Source: Aquimarina sp. Aq78
GTDB taxonomy: Bacteria; Bacteroidota; Bacteroidia; Flavobacteriales; Flavobacteriaceae
Direction of reading: 5' to 3'
DNA: 64,000 bases
Assembly (NCBI RefSeq): GCF_900299525.1
Contig: NZ_OMKA01000029.1
Span: forward strand, 236,986 to 300,985
How positions within the stretch are numbered: the first letter of the stretch is position 1; each line of letters starts with the position of its first letter. This document shows positions 1-8,607 of the stretch, piece by piece. A program made the position numbers and the translations under genes. Below the pieces are notes generated by a model. It did not search any database, was not told the DNA's origin, and was given only the letters and a program-made list of their open reading frames with translations.

Positions 1-1
1 C

Positions 2-1159
2 GATGGTGCAAGAGGTGCTACCGGAGCAGCTGGAACTAACGGGACCAACGGAACAAATGGAACCGACGGTGCAAGAGGCGCTACCGGAGCAGCTGGAACT
101 AACGGGACCAACGGAACTAACGGAACAAATGGAACTGATGGTGCAAGAGGTGCTACCGGAGCAGCTGGAACTAACGGGACCAATGGAACTAACGGAACAA
201 ATGGAACCGATGGTGCAAGAGGCGCTACCGGAGCAGCTGGAACTAACGGAACAAATGGAACCGACGGTGCAAGAGGTGCTACTGGTGCAGCTGGAACTAA
301 CGGAACAAATGGAACCGATGGTGCAAGAGGTGCTACCGGAGCAGCTGGAACTAACGGGACCAACGGAACAAATGGAACCGACGGTGCAAGAGGCGCTACC
401 GGAGCAGCTGGAACTAACGGAACTAACGGAACAAATGGAACCGACGGTGCAAGAGGTGCTACTGGAGCAGCTGGAACTAATGGAACCGATGGTGCAAGAG
501 GTGCTACTGGCGCAGCTGGAACTAACGGAACAAATGGAACCGACGGTGCAAGAGGTGCTACTGGCGCAGCTGGAATTAACGGGGCCAATGGAACTAACGG
601 AACAAATGGAACCGATGGTGCAAGAGGTGCTACCGGTACAGCTGGAACTGATGGCGCAAGAGGTGCTACTGGTGCACAAGGTGACCCTGCAACAGATGAT
701 CAAACACTTTCTACCGATGGAACTCCAGGTAATGTCTCTATAAGTGGTGGAAATACAATTAATGTAAATGTTGTAAGTACAGATGCTAATAATGAAATCA
801 CAGCAGGAACTGATGGTGGTGCATTTTTTATCAGCCCAGTAAAAGCGATGGGGAAAGTTGCAGGTAATGGTACCGCTGCTAAAATATTAAATGCAACCGT
901 TTCTAGAATAAATGAAGGTGATTATCAAATAACATTTACATCTGCAATGCCAGACGATGATTATATTATTCAATTAGCAATTGTAGATTGTGGAGGTGAT
1001 TGCCCTGGTAATACCGGAGCAAACTATGATGATCCTGGTATCACATATTATAGTCAAACTACAGCTGGATTTAGAGTTAATATAGGAGACAGCGATAATG
1101 GAACTAATCAAAAAGATGATATAGATTTAGAATTCATGTTTACTGTACTTGATTTTTAA
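2..1159 (+). CDS. Collagen-like Gly-X-Y surface protein, 5'-truncated
   Basis: The open frame enters from the left edge with no start codon, so the gene begins upstream; 385 residues are visible. Residues 2-229 are 76 uninterrupted Gly-X-Y triplets, mostly GAR, GAT, GAA, GTN and GTD, with almost no proline. A linker rich in D, T, S and N follows, then a C-terminal module of about 130 residues beginning near ITAGTDGGAFF and ending in FTVLDF. That module is clearly homologous to the end of the protein at 6591-8024. The family idea is a trimeric collagen-like stalk with a globular C-terminal head, as in bacterial collagens; the trimer and a C1q-like fold for the head are inference. No T9SS sorting domain is seen. 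A signal peptide is expected upstream of the window. The architecture is clear, the function (adhesion or matrix) is a guess. Confidence 0.85.
   Translation, partial: DGARGATGAAGTNGTNGTNGTDGARGATGAAGTNGTNGTNGTNGTDGARGATGAAGTNGTNGTNGTNGTDGARGATGAAGTNGTNGTDGARGATGAAGTNGTNGTDGARGATGAAGTNGTNGTNGTDGARGATGAAGTNGTNGTNGTDGARGATGAAGTNGTDGARGATGAAGTNGTNGTDGARGATGAAGINGANGTNGTNGTDGARGATGTAGTDGARGATGAQGDPATDDQTLSTDGTPGNVSISGGNTINVNVVSTDANNEITAGTDGGAFFISPVKAMGKVAGNGTAAKILNATVSRINEGDYQITFTSAMPDDDYIIQLAIVDCGGDCPGNTGANYDDPGITYYSQTTAGFRVNIGDSDNGTNQKDDIDLEFMFTVLDF
5..688 (+). repeat. In-frame tandem repeat coding for collagen-like triplets
   Basis: The motif GGTGCAAGAGG (or a close variant) recurs at 5, 68, 140, 212, 266, 320, 383, 446, 491, 545, 617 and 653. 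The spacings are 63, 72, 72, 54, 54, 63, 63, 45, 54, 72 and 36 bases, all multiples of 9, that is whole Gly-X-Y triplets. Units differ mainly in the number of GTN triplets. This pattern fits slippage or unequal crossing-over selected to keep the triplet register. Copies are nearly identical, so this tract may vary in length between strains and be hard to assemble. Confidence 0.93.
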
Positions 1160-1241
1160 CTTAATTACTTTACTCATCTTTTATAAAATTAGATATAGTA
1201 TCTAAAAAATTAAGGTAAGGAAAAGCGTAATACTATTAAAA

Positions 1242-1892
1242 ATGAAAAAAATACCCCTAATAGCTTTGTCATTTATTTTATCTGCTGGTATGTTTGCACA
1301 AATTGGCACGGGTGATGCTGGTGCATTAATGGGATTACCTGCCGCTACTGATTTAGCTGAAATAAATGCGATTATTGGTCCTAGTATAGGCTCTGTGGTT
1401 TTTAATTTAGATGATCAGGAAATTTATCGATTTACCAATACAGGGTGGCAAAGAAGTACAGATGACCAATTAGATTCTGAAGTAAATCTGGCAACTCCTA
1501 TTGATGTTGATGAAAGTGGTGAAACCACTCCAACTCTTGAAACTAATGTACAGCAAGTAATACAAGCTATCGCTCCCATTACATCTGGAGCTGCAAGAGT
1601 ATTTTACCCTCCATCTATTGAAGTTCCTGTAGCAACGAACGGTACATTTACATTAAATCTTTATACCCAATACACTGCTCAGTTTTCTTCTCCTACTGCA
1701 ACTAGTCCTTTAGCGCCAGATATACCTGTATATGCTGCAAACGAATTGCATTACTATGTAACCTTTGCCGATCCAGCAGTTTTTAACACTGGCACTATGA
1801 GTATAGATGCAAATGGAGTTTTAACTTATACTGTTATTGGTCAGCCATTAGATTTTAACACATTAATCAATGTAGTATTTGTTGTTAAATAA
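1242..1892 (+). CDS. Secreted protein sharing an N-terminal module with the protein at 6591-8024
   Basis: This is a 216-residue protein with a clear signal peptide (Lys-Lys start, hydrophobic stretch, cleavage near GMFAQ). Residues about 27-75 (MGLPAAT, then GSVVFNLDDQEIYRFTNTGW) align with the start of the protein at 6591-8024 (MGLPTAAT, then GSILYNLEESKIFVFDGTNW). The rest looks beta-rich, with many T, P and V residues, and matches nothing I recognise. It lies between the collagen-like gene and the Calx-beta gene on the same strand, 12 bases before the latter, so a shared transcript is likely. No sorting domain is visible. It may be a small surface subunit or a partner of the collagen-like protein; the function is unknown. 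Confidence 0.7.
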   Translation: MKKIPLIALSFILSAGMFAQIGTGDAGALMGLPAATDLAEINAIIGPSIGSVVFNLDDQEIYRFTNTGWQRSTDDQLDSEVNLATPIDVDESGETTPTLETNVQQVIQAIAPITSGAARVFYPPSIEVPVATNGTFTLNLYTQYTAQFSSPTATSPLAPDIPVYAANELHYYVTFADPAVFNTGTMSIDANGVLTYTVIGQPLDFNTLINVVFVVK

Positions 1893-1904
1893 TCTAAAAA
1901 ATAG

Positions 1905-4739
1905 ATGAATTACATTAAACAATTTTCACTTATCATATCAGTCCTTGTTTTTATGACAAGTATAGATACTATTGCACAAGCAACTGTGTTGATTGAAGTG
2001 GATTGGAATAATTTCTCTGAAGAAAATGTAATAACATTTAGGAATCCGGCAAATGTAGCTCTTGGTACTATTTGTGATCCAACGTGTGGTGCTGTAACGT
2101 TTGCTGATAATACATTCGATAATATTGCAAGTCCAGCGAGTTTTAATGTCCCTTATGCCACTGGATATAGTTTGCTTATAACAGATGCTTTTGGTGATGG
2201 ATGGGAAAATTATGGAGGAGGACCTTCATATGTAAGAGTATATGTAGATGGAGTCGAAATATTACAGAATTTCCCTGGTAATTTTGGAGCAAACACTACC
2301 ATTACATTTGACGTCGTTCAATCGATAGCAGAGTTAAGTATTACTAATATTTCTGTTAATGAAAATGCAGGAACAGCAGATCTTACAGTTAGTCATTCTG
2401 GAGGAAATGCATCTGGAGCTTTTACTGTTGCTTATACCACTGCTAATAACTCTGCAAATGCACCTGGTGATTATACAACAACAAGTTCTACTATAGGATT
2501 TTCGGGCACAAGTCCTGAAACACAAACTTTAATGGTTCCAATACCCATTATTAATGATAACTTCGCAGAAACCACTGAAAGTTTTTTTGTAAATCTTGGC
2601 GCTATAGTTGGTGATCCTTCTATTACCATTATAGATGGCCAAGGAGAAATCACAATTAATGATGATGATAATGCATCTATAGAAATAAATAATGTAACGG
2701 TTAATGAAGGTGACGGAACTGCAACTTTTACGGTCACTTTATCAGGAGCCAATGTAGCTGGAGGGTTTTCTGTACCTTACACGCTCGCTAATGGTTCTGC
2801 AACTAATCCTGCCGATTATACAACTGTCGGTGCTACTACTTCTCCTATTAATTTTGCAGGAAATATTAACGAGACACAACAAATTACAATACCAATTATT
2901 GATGATACAGATATTGAAGGAAATCATAACTTTTTTGTAAACTTAGGTGCAGTAAGCAGTCCACTTGTTGCTATAAGTGATAATCAAGGAGAGGCTACAA
3001 TTGAGGACAATGATGCAGCAATTAGTATCGATGATATTTCAGTTAATGAAAATGCAGGCACAGCTACTTTTACGGTTACACATGCCGGGCCTAATACAAC
3101 AGGGCCTTTTTCTGTAAATTTCACAACAGCCAACAATACAGCTACGGCCGGGAATGATTATACAACAAATAGTGGGACATTGAATTTTTCTGGAACTAGC
3201 GGAGATACTGAAACTATTATCGTTACTATTTTAGACGATATTATTGTAGAAGGAAATGAAATCTATTTTATTAACTTTTCTGGCGTAAGTGATGCTTCGG
3301 TTGATATTACAGATCAAGGAATAGGTACCATTGTCGATGTTGAAATAGATAACCCAAGACCATATGAAGAACGAATTACGATCAATGTCAGAGGTAATTT
3401 TGATATGATTGGAAATACAAACCTTATTTGTACAGCAAATTGCCCAGGAACTCCTACATCTAATAATCCTACTGTAGTTATGGGGTATGCCAGTGTTGAT
3501 GGTACTACCATAAACTCAAGTAGCTCAAATTTCACTTTACCTGCAGGAGCAACTGTAGCTTGGGCTGGATTGTATTGGGGTGGTTCGTATAACTCTACCT
3601 TCGGGGGAATAACAAATCCAGACCCTTCTTTGAATTTACAGCAAGTACAGTTTAGAGAACCTGGTGCAGGAACATACACAACGGTTAATGCCGGTGTAAC
3701 AAATATTGAAACTGGCTCATTTGCAGGATGGAATACATTTATGTCTTTTGCAGATGTAACTTCAGTTGTGCAAACAGCAGGATCAGGAACCTACACTGTT
3801 GCAGATATTCCATTAATAACAGGTAGTGCCTTTACCGGACCTTTTGGCGGATGGACAATGGTAATTATTTATGAAGATCCCTCAGATATTACGCGGAGTG
3901 TAAGTATATGGGATGGCTTTGATTTTTTTGGATTTGGAGCTAATGATACTTTTACGGTTACTGGTTTACTAACTCCATCTTTGGGAGCTTTTGATACGGA
4001 TGCGGGATATTTTGCTTTTGATGGTGAAGCAAATTTAGCTGGGGATTTTGTATCTATAAATGGAACAGTCCTTTCTAACGCTTTAAACCCAGCTAACAAT
4101 ACATTGAATAGTACAATCTCTAAATTTGGAGTAGATATTGGTGGAAGAAACCCTAATTTAAATTTTAACTGGGGAATGGACATTGATATTTTTGATGCTA
4201 CTGGTTTGGTTCCTAACAATGCAACAACTTTAAATGTAGATCTTGGAAGTGCTAATGAAGGTATTTGGGGAGGAGTTTTTGCACTTTCTACAGAAGTTGC
4301 TTTCCCTGCAGTGGCTAGTAAAGATTTTTCTCCCGCAACAATTGGCTATGGTGAAGAGTCGACAGTAACTATTGCTATAGAAAATCCTACAACTGGAGTA
4401 GATCTTACAAATTTGTCACTTACAGATAATTTACCCTCAGGAATGGTAATATCAACTTCGCCAGATGGAACCTCATCTTGTGGTGGAACCATAACATCTG
4501 TACCAGGTTCTGATAACTTTTCTATTTCGGGAGTAAGTCTACCAGCTGGTAATTCTTGCACTTTTACATTTGATGTAATAGGGACCGCGGTAGGAACTTT
4601 TGACAACACTGTATCGTCTGGTGACATTTCGAATGATCAGAATATTCCCTTAGCGGGAACGACTACTGGAACACTTAATGTGATTGTTAAAACTGTAATA
4701 ACTAATAGGAAGATTACTTATAGAGTAAATCCTAATTAG
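1905..4739 (+). CDS. Secreted multidomain protein: DAFGDGW domain, three Calx-beta domains, DUF11-type tail
   Basis: The 944-residue protein has a signal peptide (residues 1-25). Residues 26-140 form a beta domain with the motif ITDAFGDGW. Three Calx-beta domains follow (about 141-257, 255-369 and 371-475), each opening with a version of ISVNENAGTATFTV. A middle region (about 480-800) includes AWAGLYWGGSY. A DUF11-type domain (about 802-930) has LTNLSLTDNLPSGM. Calx-beta domains usually bind Ca2+ and occur in surface and adhesion proteins. The last residues, TNRKITYRVNPN, are not a standard type A or type B T9SS domain. It probably shares a transcript with the gene 12 bases upstream. A cell-surface adhesin-like role is inferred from the architecture. 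Confidence 0.8.
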   Translation: MNYIKQFSLIISVLVFMTSIDTIAQATVLIEVDWNNFSEENVITFRNPANVALGTICDPTCGAVTFADNTFDNIASPASFNVPYATGYSLLITDAFGDGWENYGGGPSYVRVYVDGVEILQNFPGNFGANTTITFDVVQSIAELSITNISVNENAGTADLTVSHSGGNASGAFTVAYTTANNSANAPGDYTTTSSTIGFSGTSPETQTLMVPIPIINDNFAETTESFFVNLGAIVGDPSITIIDGQGEITINDDDNASIEINNVTVNEGDGTATFTVTLSGANVAGGFSVPYTLANGSATNPADYTTVGATTSPINFAGNINETQQITIPIIDDTDIEGNHNFFVNLGAVSSPLVAISDNQGEATIEDNDAAISIDDISVNENAGTATFTVTHAGPNTTGPFSVNFTTANNTATAGNDYTTNSGTLNFSGTSGDTETIIVTILDDIIVEGNEIYFINFSGVSDASVDITDQGIGTIVDVEIDNPRPYEERITINVRGNFDMIGNTNLICTANCPGTPTSNNPTVVMGYASVDGTTINSSSSNFTLPAGATVAWAGLYWGGSYNSTFGGITNPDPSLNLQQVQFREPGAGTYTTVNAGVTNIETGSFAGWNTFMSFADVTSVVQTAGSGTYTVADIPLITGSAFTGPFGGWTMVIIYEDPSDITRSVSIWDGFDFFGFGANDTFTVTGLLTPSLGAFDTDAGYFAFDGEANLAGDFVSINGTVLSNALNPANNTLNSTISKFGVDIGGRNPNLNFNWGMDIDIFDATGLVPNNATTLNVDLGSANEGIWGGVFALSTEVAFPAVASKDFSPATIGYGEESTVTIAIENPTTGVDLTNLSLTDNLPSGMVISTSPDGTSSCGGTITSVPGSDNFSISGVSLPAGNSCTFTFDVIGTAVGTFDNTVSSGDISNDQNIPLAGTTTGTLNVIVKTVITNRKITYRVNPN

Positions 4740-5266
4740 CAATTTATAAAAAAATAAAATATTTAGAATTAGGTTAGATGTATTTATTACCCCGTATTTA
4801 ATTTACCTTAATACATAATCCTAATGATTGTTAAACACATATTTGTCAAATCTTTATGAACCAAACACTACATTGCCTTTTTAATGATTATATATTGATT
4901 TTTAAAATAACAACTTAAATACCCCCAAAGAAAAAAATCAAATTCATTATCAACCATTAAAGCAAAACATCAAAAAAATATAATAAATACCTCATAATTC
5001 ACATCGTATTACTGGTATTCGTATTAATTCAGTAAAATTTATACGTCAATCTATTTATTTTCTTATGTTTGCTTTGTCAAAATGTTTATTTTTTACGAAT
5101 ATGTAACTTTTCAACAAAACCATACCTTTAATCGAACCAAAAATGCATTTCACCGATAAATAATTGCATTTTATCGTGAAAAAGTAGTGTATTTTGCTAA
5201 AAAAGAATATATTTGCCATAACATATTTACTGTTAAACCGTAAAACAGTGTTACCCCAATATAACT
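4740..5266. other. 527-base AT-rich gap without a gene
   Basis: No reading frame with recognisable protein character and no strong terminator hairpin were seen. The stretch is very AT-rich. Only a possible -7 box near its right end, listed separately, can be suggested. Confidence 0.6.
5208..5215 (+). promoter_or_regulatory. Possible -7 box for the type B T9SS cargo gene
   Basis: TATATTTG fits the Bacteroidota -7 consensus TAnnTTTG and lies 51 bases before the start codon at 5267. The nearest TTTG (5193-5196) is only 11 bases upstream, too close for a normal -33 box, so this is a weak call. Confidence 0.3.
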
Positions 5267-6412
5267 ATGGATAGAATAATTTTTATTGTCGTATGCTTTC
5301 TGGCCCAAGTTACTATAGCTCAACAAGCTTTTCATAACTATGGGAATATTCAAATTCACGATCAAGGTGAAGTTGGTTTCCACACTGATTTAATTAATGA
5401 TGGTACATTCGACCAAAATTTAGGTCTTGCAGGATTTTATAATCCTACAGGTAGCCTTAATGTAACAGGTGATAATCGTCCCGTATTTCATAATATGGAA
5501 ATTGATGTTGTAGACGATTTGTTGTTGGATGTTGCTGTTGGTGTAACAAACTTTCAGGAATTTATAACCGGAAGAGTACAAACTCCCAGAGATAGACGTA
5601 ATGTTTCTTTAGATTATATAAATGATGCTCCATATCTGGGTGAAAATGATGATCGATATGTAGATGGATATTCTTCTATTACCGGAGTATTAGATTTCAC
5701 TTTCCCTATTGGAGATGATTTTAGATTACGTCCTATGCGTATCGACACGCAGGCAGCTGTAAATACAGCGAGAGGTGCATATTTCTTTGAAGACCCAAAT
5801 ACTCCTAATTTTTTCTCTACCAGTTTTAATACTGATAATTTTAGTAATGTATTATTTGGTGTGAGCTCTTTTGAATTTTGGGATCTTGATGGAGATGTAG
5901 AAACTAGAGTAACTCTTACCTGGGATGACAATAGTAATATACCAACTCTTGTTGATGAGTTAGAAGATCTTAGAGTTGTAGGATGGGATAGAAATTTACA
6001 ACAATGGGTAAGTTTAGGAAATTTTGCCGCTTCTGGAGATTTAAATAGTGGAGAAATTACTTCAGAACTAATGATTCCTGATAATTACGTTATTCTTACA
6101 TTTGGTTCTTCTGATATTATATTAGACGGTGATCTGGAAATATTTACAGCAGTTTCTCCGAATGGTGATGGAGTTAATGATACTTTTATCATTCAGGGTA
6201 TCGAGCAATTTTCAAACAACGAACTAACAATTTTTAATAGATGGGGAGTTGAAGTATACCGTAAAAAAGGATATGACAATTCATGGGGAGGTTACTCTGA
6301 AGGTAGAGCTACTATTGCCAAAGATGAACAATTACCAGTAGGTACATATTATTATATCTTAAAAATTGAAGGTCAAAAAGATCGTTCAGGGTATTTGTAT
6401 ATCAATGTATAA
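5267..6412 (+). CDS. T9SS type B (gliding motility-associated) sorting-domain protein
   Basis: The 381-residue protein starts with a signal peptide (residues 1-19, ending TIAQ). Residues about 300-381 carry the type B C-terminal domain seen on many T9SS substrates: VSPNGDGVNDTF, then LTIFNRWGVEVYRKKGYDN, then LPVGTYYYILKI and SGYLYI. This directs export through the outer membrane by the type IX system. The middle region is beta-rich and contains WDLDGDVETRVTLTWDD, without an enzyme motif. Type B cargo is often encoded beside a PorP/SprF-like gene, but none is present here. The neighbours are other surface proteins. Its sorting route is clear; its role after export is not known. Confidence 0.87.
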   Translation: MDRIIFIVVCFLAQVTIAQQAFHNYGNIQIHDQGEVGFHTDLINDGTFDQNLGLAGFYNPTGSLNVTGDNRPVFHNMEIDVVDDLLLDVAVGVTNFQEFITGRVQTPRDRRNVSLDYINDAPYLGENDDRYVDGYSSITGVLDFTFPIGDDFRLRPMRIDTQAAVNTARGAYFFEDPNTPNFFSTSFNTDNFSNVLFGVSSFEFWDLDGDVETRVTLTWDDNSNIPTLVDELEDLRVVGWDRNLQQWVSLGNFAASGDLNSGEITSELMIPDNYVILTFGSSDIILDGDLEIFTAVSPNGDGVNDTFIIQGIEQFSNNELTIFNRWGVEVYRKKGYDNSWGGYSEGRATIAKDEQLPVGTYYYILKIEGQKDRSGYLYINV

Positions 6413-6590
6413 GATTACATTTTGTCAAAAACTATAATTTTGACTCATTAATACAGTATTATTTCCGTCAAATAAAAAAGTTATATTTTAAAAAAATATA
6501 AATTCATAATACCTATAAAATAATAAATAGTTAACTTCAGATTACGCAATGTCATTTTTTAGAGACGTTACTAATTAAAATTAGTATTAA

Positions 6591-8024
6591 ATGAAGAAAA
6601 CATTTCTTATTATCCTGCTAATTCTACCTGGAATTATTTTTTCTCAGATCGATGAGTTTTCCGTTATGGGTCTTCCGACCGCTGCTACAAATGTAGAAAT
6701 GAATGGCGTAACTGCCGCTGCTACAGGATCAATTCTATATAACCTGGAAGAAAGTAAAATATTTGTTTTTGATGGCACAAATTGGGTAGCTACTACTAAT
6801 GATAATTGGTTGGTAGATGGCAATACGGGCTTACCCACCACATCTTTTTTAGGTCACATCGATGATGTAAAAATGGAAATCCGATCCAACAACTTATCAT
6901 TATTGCAATTTGGAAGAAGACAAACCTTAGGATTAACACAAGCCTTTCCGGATTACACAGATAATGATCAACCCATGGTACATATTAATGGAGACGGTAC
7001 TACATCTGCACTTCAGTTTGCAGCTGCAGGTGCGTCTTTTTATAAACCAATGTTCTTTACAACAACAAATGGAAGTTTTCGCCTAAAAGGAAGTACTGGA
7101 GGAACGGATCTTTTTGAAATAGGTTCTGCAGGACCTGCAAATGATGGGAAATTAGAATTTATCATTGGTGATGATGGTAATGAATCTATTGTATTTAAAC
7201 GATACGATTATAGACGTGGTCAGTTTCATCGAGAGTTTTTTAGAGTGCAAGGAAGTAATAATACTGCTGATGCCACCACAAGATTTGGTATTAATATAAA
7301 CCCGCAAGAAGTTGCTGTAGACACTGACTATGATGATCCGTCTACCGGGTTTAATGTCGCAAACTCTACTTTACAACTCGAGGGATCCTTTTCAACTTCG
7401 ATAACCAGTACTACCGGAAATCTAACATTAACCGAAAATCATCATACAATTCACATCACAGGAGCGCATAACATAACACTACCAAATGCCAATACTTGTG
7501 AGGGTAGAATTTACATTCTGAAAAATAGTACCAATGCAAACAGAACTATTAGCACGTATCGTGATCCTACCAATTCAAACCAGACTACTACTATCGGAAG
7601 TGAATCTGTATTATGGATAAAAAGTGATGGCACCAATTGGCAACAAATAAATAATACTACTGGATCTAGCACAGGAGTAATTGTAAGTACAGACACTAAT
7701 AATGATATTACAGCAGGTACTGATAGTGGAGCTTTTTTCGATAGTCCTGTAAAGGCAATGGGTAAAGTTGCTTCAAACGGTAGTGCTTTAAGAATTAATG
7801 GAGCTACAGTTACCAGAACTGGGCTTGGAAGGTATAGAGTAACACTTGGAACAGCTAGATCTACCGCTAATTATATTGTACAATTAACAATAGGTCGTCA
7901 AAATGATCTTGACATGGCAGCAACAGTATTAAATCAGGCAACAAATCGTTTTGATGTTAACATTACAGATTATTTTGGAAACAGAATAGATCGCATATTC
8001 TACTTCACTGTAATAGATTTTTAG
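6591..8024 (+). CDS. Secreted modular surface protein with shared head and tail modules
   Basis: The 477-residue protein has a signal peptide (residues 1-19, ending IIFSQ). Its N-terminal module (about 25-75) matches the protein at 1242-1892. Its last 120 residues match the end of the collagen-like protein at 2-1159; both have ITAGTD, GAFF, SPVKAMGKV and a terminal FTV-DF. Between these lie a beta-rich region and a stretch near residues 280-345 (ITLPNANTCEGRIYILKNS) that resembles tail-fibre-like sequence. It therefore looks like a sibling of the collagen-like protein with a different stalk. No T9SS sorting domain is seen. The likely role is an extracellular fibre or adhesin; this is inference. 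Confidence 0.72.
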   Translation: MKKTFLIILLILPGIIFSQIDEFSVMGLPTAATNVEMNGVTAAATGSILYNLEESKIFVFDGTNWVATTNDNWLVDGNTGLPTTSFLGHIDDVKMEIRSNNLSLLQFGRRQTLGLTQAFPDYTDNDQPMVHINGDGTTSALQFAAAGASFYKPMFFTTTNGSFRLKGSTGGTDLFEIGSAGPANDGKLEFIIGDDGNESIVFKRYDYRRGQFHREFFRVQGSNNTADATTRFGININPQEVAVDTDYDDPSTGFNVANSTLQLEGSFSTSITSTTGNLTLTENHHTIHITGAHNITLPNANTCEGRIYILKNSTNANRTISTYRDPTNSNQTTTIGSESVLWIKSDGTNWQQINNTTGSSTGVIVSTDTNNDITAGTDSGAFFDSPVKAMGKVASNGSALRINGATVTRTGLGRYRVTLGTARSTANYIVQLTIGRQNDLDMAATVLNQATNRFDVNITDYFGNRIDRIFYFTVIDF

Positions 8025-8027
8025 CAT

Positions 8028-8453
8028 TTATAATTTTTTCACAAAATGATGCGCCCATATTTCATATCCTTCATTAAGGTAGAATTTATGTGAAGGATAA
8101 TTCACTACATAACTATTTAACTCAGAAGCTTCACATCCCCTACTCTTTGCATATTCATAAATCCAATTAAATACCTTCTTCCCTATTCCTTTACCTCTGT
8201 TCTGCTCATCAATATATACATGATCGGGCTCACATGACCTTCCAACATAATGACGTGTCATAAACCATAACCCAAAAAAACCAATTATTTTTTCATCTGA
8301 ATACACTCCCCAGCATTCATAATTCTGTTCAAACATCTCGCTAAACCTTTGTGTTAAAACAGCATCAGAAAATTGATTATTCATCAATTTCTGAAGCAAT
8401 GGTAAAACGATATCAAAGTCCTCTTTTAAAATTTTGTGAAATGCTAAATCCAT
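8028..8453 (-). CDS. GNAT family N-acetyltransferase
   Basis: The 141-residue protein has the acetyl-CoA binding motif A of the GNAT fold, EQNRGKGIGKKVF, near residues 87-99. It is preceded by a strand with DHVYID and followed by NSYVVNYPSHKFYLNEGYE, the usual C-terminal beta-bulge region. Such enzymes transfer an acetyl group from acetyl-CoA to an amine on a small molecule or protein; the substrate cannot be read from the sequence. The gene converges on the surface protein gene, with only 3 bases between stops, and no terminator hairpin is seen there. Confidence 0.88.
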   Translation of the reverse strand: MDLAFHKILKEDFDIVLPLLQKLMNNQFSDAVLTQRFSEMFEQNYECWGVYSDEKIIGFFGLWFMTRHYVGRSCEPDHVYIDEQNRGKGIGKKVFNWIYEYAKSRGCEASELNSYVVNYPSHKFYLNEGYEIWAHHFVKKL

Positions 8454-8607
8454 ATGATGCTTTTCTGCAAAAATAATTATACATTTATCTCAAAGATGTA
8501 AAGAATTCTTAAAAAATAAAGAATCTGCCAATTATACTGTTTTGTTGGCTATTTATAACTTCTTTTTAAGTATCTCAAACAAGTCTAAAAGAACAAAAAA
8601 TATAAAG

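Noticed and set aside
5..688. CRISPR array or non-coding tandem repeat
   Set aside because: Spacings vary but always by 9 bases and there are no unique spacers; the tract codes for uninterrupted Gly-X-Y triplets.
3..743. A 246-residue frame with repeats of the type VQEVLPEQLELTGP
   Set aside because: It is the shadow of the collagen-like frame one base over. The Gly-X-Y frame continues in frame into the conserved C-terminal module up to 1159; this one stops at 743 and matches no family.
848..1159. A separate 103-residue gene
   Set aside because: It is simply the in-frame end of the collagen-like protein; its first Met is an internal residue conserved in the paralogue at 6591-8024.
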